This document shows positions 29,920 through 35,602 of a stretch of 35,602 nucleotides of DNA, in pieces. Position 1 is the first letter of the stretch. The number at the start of each line of letters is the position of its first letter. The position numbers and the translations under genes were made by a program. Where the stretch lies: contig CAZIPT010000018.1 of the NCBI GenBank assembly GCA_964541375.1, positions 1-35,602 on the forward strand, in the 5' to 3' direction. The notes under the pieces were generated by a model. That model was not told the origin of the DNA, made no database searches, and worked only from the letters and a program-made list of their open reading frames with translations. Source of the stretch: JBAXEO01 sp964541375. Its GTDB lineage: Bacteria; Actinomycetota; Coriobacteriia; Anaerosomatales; JAAXUF01.

Positions 29920-30867
29920 CTAAATCGAGCACGCTGCCGTCTCGTCGATGTACCGCAACGCTTCGAACGCCGCCGAGGCGCCCTTGGCTGCAGCGGTGAT
30001 GACCTGCTTGAGCTCGGAATCGGTGACATCGCCTGCGGCGAAGAGCCCGGGCACCGAGGTCCGACCATCGTGGTCGATCGTGATGTAGTTGCTGTCGGAG
30101 AGCTCGACCAGGCCGTTCACCAGTTCGCTGACCGGGTGGACTCCGACGAAGATGAAGACTCCCTGCACCGGAAGCAGCTCTTCGGGCTCTCCCTTGGTCG
30201 ACTCGAGGCGGAGGGCCGCCACCTTGCCGTCCTCACCGATGACCTCGACCGGGACTCGGCTCAGGTGCTCCTGAACCTTGGGGTTGATGCGGCAGCGCTC
30301 CTGGATGCACTTGGTCGCGCGGAACTCGTCTCGGCGATGAATGAGGTGGACGCGAGAAGCGAACTTGGTCAGGAACATCGCCTCTTCAACCGCCGCATCG
30401 CCACCGCCGATCACCGCTACGACCTTGTCCTTGTACAGGGCGCCGTCGCAGGTGGCGCACCACGAGACTCCTCGGCCGGTGAACTCGGACTCGCCCGGAA
30501 TCCCCAACTTGCGGGGAACAGCGCCGGTCGCCAGGATCACGCAGTCGGCTTCAAACTCCGTATCCTCGCTGGTCAGGACAAAGTGCCCGGCGGGCTCGAC
30601 CCTGATCGACTCGATCAAGGTGAAGTTGCGAAGCTCTGCGCCGTGCACCTCGGCTTGGCGAGTCATCAGGTCGCCGAGTTCTGAGCCGGCGATCCCGTCC
30701 GGAAAACCGGGGTAGTTCTCAACCCAGTCGGTAGTGATGATCTGGCCGCCGGGAATCCCGCGCTCGAAGACGACGGTCTTTGCCCGGCCCCGCGATGCGT
30801 ACAGTGCCGCGGACAAACCTGCCGGGCCACCGCCCACGATTGCGATCTCGATGTGCTCCCTGCTCAC
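29920..30867 (-). CDS. trxB: Thioredoxin-disulfide reductase
   Basis: 315 residues from GTG 30867, overlapping the upstream stop in GTGA. The FAD-binding motif is IVGGGPAGLSAALYASR near the N-terminus. The redox-active disulfide is CATC in GVSWCATCDGALYKDK (about residues 137-140). The NAD(P)H loop is VIGGGDAAVEEA, and the C-terminal FAD motif is VPGLFAAGDVTD. The HRR segment (LIHRRDEFRA) of the second dinucleotide site suggests NADPH use. Full length, forming a working pair with the thioredoxin downstream. Confidence 0.95.
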   Translation of the reverse strand: MSREHIEIAIVGGGPAGLSAALYASRGRAKTVVFERGIPGGQIITTDWVENYPGFPDGIAGSELGDLMTRQAEVHGAELRNFTLIESIRVEPAGHFVLTSEDTEFEADCVILATGAVPRKLGIPGESEFTGRGVSWCATCDGALYKDKVVAVIGGGDAAVEEAMFLTKFASRVHLIHRRDEFRATKCIQERCRINPKVQEHLSRVPVEVIGEDGKVAALRLESTKGEPEELLPVQGVFIFVGVHPVSELVNGLVELSDSNYITIDHDGRTSVPGLFAAGDVTDSELKQVITAAAKGASAAFEALRYIDETAACSI

Positions 30868-31991
30868 TGCTTGGCACCTCCGGTGGCGGTCTTCGACTGG
30901 CTCATGAGCGCCTGCAACTGTTCGAGCGTTGCGGTCGCCTGAGACAGGACGATATGCCGGTTCGGGTCGTTTTGCGTCAGCGCGATGACCTTCTTCATCT
31001 GCGCGATCGCACCCGCGTAGTCCTTGCGCCCCTGCCCGTAGAAGACGCCAAGGTTGTAGTTCGCCGATACGTGATTGGGATCGCGCTGCAGGACCATACC
31101 GACTTCCTGAATGGCCCGGTCGGTCTGCCCGGTGTAGAACAGTAGTGAGGCCAGGTCGGCAGCGGCCTCATTGTCCTGCGGCGAGATGTTGAGGTAGCGC
31201 TGATAGTAGCGGATACCCTGACGTCCGTATTCCAAGGCGAGGACCGGATCCGACTGCAGCACGGCGTTGTTGGCGCCATAGTAGTAGTTGCCCATCTTCA
31301 AGAGCGCTTCGGGGTCGTTGGGCTGAGTCTGAAGCGTGGTCAGAGCGTCGAGTGCACCCTGTTGGTCCGCGCTGAGGATCGACTTGAAGTCGGGAGGCAA
31401 CTGAGCTGTGACTCCCGAGCGTGGGGCGAAGATCGAGACCAGGATGACCGCCGCGAACACCGCGAATGCGAGCGCGAGGATGCCGAGAGGAATCTTGTAG
31501 CGCTGGAACGGTCGGACGATCCAGCGCCTGGTCCACCCGCCCTCTTCACCGAGCCCGTGCCGCTCAACGGTGATTCCCAGTGTCTGCGCCTTCAGGAGCA
31601 TGTTGAGGTCATTGGTCACGAGGGTCACGTCGGAGTCGGGACCTGCGAGCACGCGTTCCTGGTACACGGTGGCCAGGATGCGGTCGTCGGCGTTACGGCT
31701 GCCCACACCATCGGGGAGCGTGACGGTGCTGTCGAACGGGGCGACTCGCAGGCGGCCGCCCTCGGGCAGGTCGACACCCTCGGTCAGAGAGCCCTCCTCG
31801 GAGAACTCGAAGAGGAGGCGGCTCACTTCTCGGCCGCGGAAACGCAGGTCGGGGTCGACTCGAGCCGTCTTGAGCTTGTCGAGCTCGCCCAGAACGGTCT
31901 CGGGAATGACAACCTCGGCTCTGGGAAACGACAGCAGCGACTGCGGATCGGTGAGCAGCACATTGGTGTCAAGTACGACGATCTTCTGCAT
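30864..31991 (-). CDS. PIN domain - transmembrane - TPR fusion protein
   Basis: 375 residues from ATG 31991 (AAGGA nine bases upstream); a longer in-frame start at 32159 overlaps the upstream gene and is rejected. Residues 1-145 are a PIN nuclease domain of the PhoH/YlaK-associated kind: VVLDTNVLL (Asp8), PETVLGELDKLK (Glu36), NADDRILA (Asp102/103), LVTNDLNMLLKA (Asp128), with all acidic metal ligands kept. A single membrane helix (about 167-188) follows, then several TPR-like repeats (about 225-345, such as ASANYNLGVFYGQG). A cytosolic nuclease would thus be tethered to an outside TPR domain. The gene is coupled to trxB by a GTGA overlap. Function unknown. Confidence 0.82.
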   Translation of the reverse strand: MQKIVVLDTNVLLTDPQSLLSFPRAEVVIPETVLGELDKLKTARVDPDLRFRGREVSRLLFEFSEEGSLTEGVDLPEGGRLRVAPFDSTVTLPDGVGSRNADDRILATVYQERVLAGPDSDVTLVTNDLNMLLKAQTLGITVERHGLGEEGGWTRRWIVRPFQRYKIPLGILALAFAVFAAVILVSIFAPRSGVTAQLPPDFKSILSADQQGALDALTTLQTQPNDPEALLKMGNYYYGANNAVLQSDPVLALEYGRQGIRYYQRYLNISPQDNEAAADLASLLFYTGQTDRAIQEVGMVLQRDPNHVSANYNLGVFYGQGRKDYAGAIAQMKKVIALTQNDPNRHIVLSQATATLEQLQALMSQSKTATGGAKQ

Positions 31992-32053
31992 GTCAGCGAG
32001 TCCTTCAGTTCGTGCGAATGTGCATGTGGGCGGCGTGCGTTTGTTTCGGCCGC

Positions 32054-32428
32054 TTACTGGAACGGCGCCTGCTGGTAGCTCCTTACAACGAAGGGGGCGC
32101 CCCACGCTTGAGCAAGAGGCGAGCCCTTCGAGACTGCGACCCATGGGCCGATTACCCATGTCCCCGGCACATCAAGCGAACTCCAGATCTGTGCCGATGA
32201 CTGATCCTGGTCGTACTGGTACACATAGACTCCTCGAGCTGCGCCTTCTCCAGCGACGGCCCGAGCTCCGGCATCCCTGCTCTGGGCGTGCACGTTGGTG
32301 GCGGCCCATTCCGCAAGTTGGGCGGTCTTCTCATTGAGCTGGGACTGCGAGTTTACCCAACGGCCTACGTCGTTAATAAGGACGACGGCGATCCCGACCA
32401 CAAGAAGTATGCCGACGAGTCGCTTCAC
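32054..32428 (-). CDS. Small membrane-anchored protein, unknown function
   Basis: 124 residues from GTG 32428, which starts three bases after the stop of the large gene upstream. One N-terminal hydrophobic helix (about 4-21, VGILLVVGIAVVLI) is an uncleaved anchor or signal sequence. The remaining ~100 residues should lie outside the membrane: a helical part (QSQLNEKTAQLAEWAATN) and then a tryptophan/tyrosine-rich part (QIWSSLDVPGTWVIGPWVAV). No cysteines and no recognised domain. The Shine-Dalgarno is weak, so translation probably depends on coupling to the upstream gene. The next gene (PIN-TM-TPR) begins 62 bases further on. Confidence 0.65.
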   Translation of the reverse strand: MKRLVGILLVVGIAVVLINDVGRWVNSQSQLNEKTAQLAEWAATNVHAQSRDAGARAVAGEGAARGVYVYQYDQDQSSAQIWSSLDVPGTWVIGPWVAVSKGSPLAQAWGAPFVVRSYQQAPFQ

Positions 32429-32431
32429 GTT

Positions 32432-34486
32432 TCAGTCCCCACCCCGAGTATCGGCCTCCCGGTCAGTGTACCGTTCGACGGTTGGTTCTGCGTTTCGAGC
32501 TGAGCGAGTCGCGGACTCGCCCTGTCGCTCAGCACTGCGTACCCGGCGCACGATGAAGATCAGAAGTCCCCCAAGCAGCAGGACGATGACCGCGATAATG
32601 GCAACTCGGTCCAAGTAGGAGGCTTGTACGGTGACGGTCTTTCTTGCCAGCACCACGTCTCCGGCGAGGACCTCGACCTTGAGCTTGCTCGACACCGCCG
32701 AACGCATGTCGACCTGGACGGGCACGAAGGTCTCCTGCGGGCGTAGGACGGTCTTGATCAGCTTTGGGCCCACGACTTCGGCGTCACCGGATGCCGAAGC
32801 GCGCACCACGACCGCCAGTGTGTTCTGTGTGGTGTTGGTGATGCTGATCGGCACTTCTCCGCGCTTCCCGGCGAAGGTGACCGGCTCGGCCTTGATGGAC
32901 AGGTTGCCGAACGTGGCCTTCGAGAGTTTGAGCGACGCCTTTGCGAACTCAAGACCGCGCTGTGCCGACGCCCAAGCCTCGTTCGGCTCAGACCACGCGG
33001 ATGACTCTGCGAGGAGCGAGTCGGACTGCGAAGAGGCGACTCCGGATCCGCCTGGACCGAGCGCGGAGAGAACAGCGCCGGCGTAGTCGCGGGCCGAGCG
33101 GACGGTCTTCCAGTAGCCGGCGGGCGCGCCCGACTTGGCCGGCGACTGCTTCAGCGTGATCGTCGCCGCCTTGGCCGGGGGCGACACCTCGCGCCCGAGT
33201 GACAGGCGCGTCCATGGCTCGGCGCCGAAAGCATTGACCGCGGCCACGACCGTCGACGTCGCATCCGGCCGGCCCGGCCCCAGGTCCACGCGCAACACGT
33301 ATGGTTGCCGCGGCTTCGCGGTGGTCGTCAGCCGCCCGAACGCGCCTCGAAGCGCGGCCTGCGTGTCGCCCTTCGACACCGCCTGGTTGCCCCTTTCATC
33401 GGTGACGAGCGCGCTGATCCGCTCCTTGGCGACCGGATAGGCGCCACTGGCGGGCTTGGACTTGCCCCAGCCGACGCACGACTCGCTGGTCACTACGTAC
33501 GTGATGCCCTCGGCGCCGAGAGGGCCCAACGCGCTCTGCGGCGCGCAGTCCCCCGCGGGTATGGTCCCGCTCGAGGGGGTCGTCTCCAGACTGGCGAAGA
33601 ATGCCGAGATGCCCGCCTGATACTGGGGACCGATGTCGTCGGTCAGCGACTCGCGGATGAGCGTGGACAGGTCCGGGTCGGCGTAGCCCATGCCGACGAG
33701 CTCCAGACGACCGGTGTCGACGGCCGTCCGCAGACGCGACAGCGTGTCGGCGTAGAGCCGGGGGACCGGGTTCTCGGCGGGCACGACGGTGCCGGTGGCG
33801 AGCGTGTAGCCACCACTCAGTCGCTTCCATTCGGCGAGCAGCACCGGGGGCACGCCTACCACGACGCGAGCGCCGGGGTCGGCGGTCACGAGTGCTGAGA
33901 TGCGGTCGAGGTCGGCTCGCGGTGTCTCGGCCTCAGGCGACGCCGGGTCGATCACGAATCGGCCTTGGGGGTCGGTCAAAGGGCTGCCGTGGAGGCGCGC
34001 TACGACCACAACTGGCACCGCGGTGGTCTTGGGGTCGTACACGAGCAGGTTGCCGGCGACCTCTGTCTCCACCGTGCTGCCGCCAACGTCGGCACTGACG
34101 CTCAGTCGAACAGGGTAGACGCCCGGCTTCAACCCGAGCCCGGCGAGCGTCCTACCGAAGGGGTAACTGAGCTCCCCGGGAGCCGCCGAGTTCTCCACCA
34201 TCGTCCGCTGGTAGACTAGCTTTCCCGACGGGTAGCGAACCTGCAGCCGAGCCTGGAGGTAGGATGCCGACTCGTTGAGGCGAACATGAGCGGTGTACCC
34301 GAACGTCCCTGCGAGGGGAACCGCGGTGGAGCTCGACTCGAGTGTCGCCGAGAACGGCACGGGTTCGGCCGCGGCCGGAGGGGCCGCGAGTGCCGGTAGC
34401 TTCACGGCGACGACCGCGCAGAGCACGAGAGTGGTCACCAGGAAAGGGACCACGCGACGGGTGCGTGCGCTGAGACGGAAGTCCAT
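32432..34486 (-). CDS. Large secreted membrane-anchored protein, DUF6049-like
   Basis: 684 residues. An N-terminal signal peptide (about 10-36) and a single C-terminal membrane helix (about 627-650, VAIIAVIVLLLGGLLIFIV) followed by a basic/acidic tail place ~590 residues outside the cell. Residues ~45-145 look like a beta-sandwich. The middle (about 150-390) resembles the glycoside hydrolase/deacetylase-like region of actinobacterial DUF6049 proteins, with MGYADPDLSTLI and a GAEGITYVV strand. A second beta-sandwich (about 545-620, VPISITNTTQNTLAVVVRA) precedes the anchor. Such proteins are often encoded near cell-envelope genes and their role is unknown. GGAG seven bases before ATG 34486 supports the start. 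Family match is by eye and tentative. Confidence 0.6.
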   Translation of the reverse strand: MDFRLSARTRRVVPFLVTTLVLCAVVAVKLPALAAPPAAAEPVPFSATLESSSTAVPLAGTFGYTAHVRLNESASYLQARLQVRYPSGKLVYQRTMVENSAAPGELSYPFGRTLAGLGLKPGVYPVRLSVSADVGGSTVETEVAGNLLVYDPKTTAVPVVVVARLHGSPLTDPQGRFVIDPASPEAETPRADLDRISALVTADPGARVVVGVPPVLLAEWKRLSGGYTLATGTVVPAENPVPRLYADTLSRLRTAVDTGRLELVGMGYADPDLSTLIRESLTDDIGPQYQAGISAFFASLETTPSSGTIPAGDCAPQSALGPLGAEGITYVVTSESCVGWGKSKPASGAYPVAKERISALVTDERGNQAVSKGDTQAALRGAFGRLTTTAKPRQPYVLRVDLGPGRPDATSTVVAAVNAFGAEPWTRLSLGREVSPPAKAATITLKQSPAKSGAPAGYWKTVRSARDYAGAVLSALGPGGSGVASSQSDSLLAESSAWSEPNEAWASAQRGLEFAKASLKLSKATFGNLSIKAEPVTFAGKRGEVPISITNTTQNTLAVVVRASASGDAEVVGPKLIKTVLRPQETFVPVQVDMRSAVSSKLKVEVLAGDVVLARKTVTVQASYLDRVAIIAVIVLLLGGLLIFIVRRVRSAERQGESATRSARNAEPTVERYTDREADTRGGD

Positions 34487-34604
34487 GTAGTTGCTCCGAA
34501 CCCGGGGCCCGGACGTGAGCTAGGGCGCTCGCGGGAGTGAGTGTTGCGGTGCCAACGGGCACATGATTATCGCACGAAAGCATCCAGAGAGGACCTTGAC
34601 CCGC

Positions 34605-35602
34605 ATGTCACAGCGCAGCGAAGCAGACCGCGTCCCCAGTATTCTCCCGCTTATCCCGCTGAGGGATCTGAGCCTGTTCCCCAACCTCGTGGTGCCCTTG
34701 TTCGTGGGCCGAGAGCCTTCGATCAAGGCGCTGGAGGAGGCTATGCGGGAAGGGCATCTCGTCGCGCTTGCTACACAGCGCAAGGCGGAAACGCAGGACC
34801 CCGGTCCCGCTGACATCTACGAGATCGGCTGCGTCGCCACAGTGATGCAGGAGCTCAAGCTGCCGGATGGCACCGCCAAAGCGCTGGTCGAAGGCCAGCA
34901 GCGTTTCAGAATCCTGGAGTATCTCCAGACGGACCCGTTCTTCATGGTGCGCATCGAGCTCATCGACGAGCCTCAGGAGGTCGACGTTGAGACCGAGGCT
35001 CTCATGCGCGCTCTCGTCGGCGACTTCGAACACGCTGCCGAACTCGGCCGACCGATTCCGCATGAGGTGCTTGTCGCCGCTTCGTCGATCGAGGAGCCGG
35101 GCCGGCTTGCGGACTTCATCGCCTTCCACCTGAGCCTGCGCGTCGATGACAAGCAGGAGATCCTCGAGGCGCTCGACCCGCGCGACCGGCTCGAGAAGGC
35201 GACGCGCTTCCTCAAGAAGGAACTCGAGATCCTTGAGCTTGGCACCAAGATCCAGGATCGCGTCAAGGAGCAGATGACCAAGACCCAGCGCGAGTACTTC
35301 CTGCGCGAGCAGCTCAAGGCGATCCAGCAGGAACTCGGTCAGTTCGACGAGGTCCAGGCCGAGGTCGAGGAGTACACCGACAAGATCCGCGAAGCGGGCA
35401 TGCCCGAGGAGGTCCAGGAGAAGGCGCTCAAGGAGCTCGGCCGCTTCCAAAAGATGCCGCCCGCCGGCGCCGAGACGAGCGTCATACGCACGTATCTCGA
35501 CTGGCTTGTCGGACTGCCCTGGGACACGGAGTCAGAGGAGAAGCTCGACCTGCTGGAAGCGCAGGCGGTGCTCGATGAAGATCACTACGGCCTCGAGAAG
35601 GT
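34605..35602 (+). CDS. lon: ATP-dependent protease Lon, N-terminal part (3' truncated by window)
   Basis: The first 332 residues of Lon, running off the right edge. The LON substrate-recognition domain (about 10-205) starts SILPLIPLRDLSLFPNLVVPLFVGRE and is followed by the long helical region (KEQMTKTQREYFLREQLKAIQQELG, about 222-247) and ...YLDWLVGLPWD. The window ends just before the expected Walker A loop of the AAA+ domain. ATG 34605 is preceded by AGAGGA at an 11-base distance; TTG 34596, three codons earlier, is an alternative but lies too close to that site. Lon degrades misfolded and regulatory proteins in the cytosol. It is transcribed away from the secreted-protein gene. No CIRCE or HAIR heat-shock element was seen upstream. 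Confidence 0.95.
   Translation, partial: MSQRSEADRVPSILPLIPLRDLSLFPNLVVPLFVGREPSIKALEEAMREGHLVALATQRKAETQDPGPADIYEIGCVATVMQELKLPDGTAKALVEGQQRFRILEYLQTDPFFMVRIELIDEPQEVDVETEALMRALVGDFEHAAELGRPIPHEVLVAASSIEEPGRLADFIAFHLSLRVDDKQEILEALDPRDRLEKATRFLKKELEILELGTKIQDRVKEQMTKTQREYFLREQLKAIQQELGQFDEVQAEVEEYTDKIREAGMPEEVQEKALKELGRFQKMPPAGAETSVIRTYLDWLVGLPWDTESEEKLDLLEAQAVLDEDHYGLEK

Noticed and set aside
34541..34813. Short + strand open frame at the start of lon
   Set aside because: It is out of frame with the clear Lon sequence beginning at 34605.

Overview
The window looks like high-GC actinobacterial DNA, most like an anaerobic Coriobacteriia-type lineage. The reasons are its very high G+C, frequent GTG/TTG starts, gene pairs overlapping by 1-4 bases (GTGA, ATGA, TGATG), a nickel-dependent [NiFe]-hydrogenase maturation operon and an iron-sulfur protein related to [FeFe] hydrogenases. 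The taxonomic call is inference only. I saw no rRNA, tRNA, CRISPR array, transposase or phage gene.

Left part (1-15137, all + strand). The end of aspartate kinase runs directly into asd (lysine/threonine/methionine pathway). An OmpR-type regulator and its histidine kinase follow. Next comes a signalling stretch: a PocR-GAF-HD-GYP protein (predicted c-di-GMP breakdown), a QueT-like queuosine-precursor transporter, and a protein fusing ferredoxin clusters, an [FeFe]-hydrogenase-like H domain, a second Fe-S domain and a GGDEF cyclase domain (predicted c-di-GMP synthesis). After these come an AmmeMemoRadiSam radical SAM enzyme, a cytosolic glycosyltransferase, a TauE/SafE exporter, a GNAT acetyltransferase, a LytS/LytTR-type two-component pair and a YfcE-type phosphodiesterase.

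Middle (15157-20375, - strand). Glucose-6-phosphate isomerase, an EamA transporter and a large secreted beta-helix protein ending in an OmpA-like domain. The beta-helix gene has a structured, attenuator-like 5' leader in a 321-base gap that has no gene.

Nickel/hydrogenase block (20376-29107, - strand). It reads nikR-cbiM-cbiQ-cbiO-(zinc-ribbon/HEPN protein)-hypF-hypC-hypD-hypE. Nickel is imported by an ECF transporter under NikR and supplied to the Hyp machinery that builds the Fe(CN)2CO group of [NiFe] hydrogenase. The hydrogenase itself and hypA/hypB are not in the window. A NikR-like operator lies before nikR, and a second, closely similar one lies before a small unknown gene at 29222-29470. 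hypF carries a 72-base inverted-repeat insertion in frame.

Right end (29222-35602). Reading leftwards on the - strand: a secreted membrane-anchored protein of DUF6049 type, a small anchored protein, a PIN-TM-TPR fusion, trxB, trxA and the small NikR-box gene. The start of lon diverges rightwards and runs off the window.

The items most worth a second look are the H-domain/GGDEF fusion, the PIN-TM-TPR protein coupled to thioredoxin reductase, the HEPN protein inside the hyp operon, the second NikR box, the palindromic insertion in hypF and the leader of the beta-helix gene.
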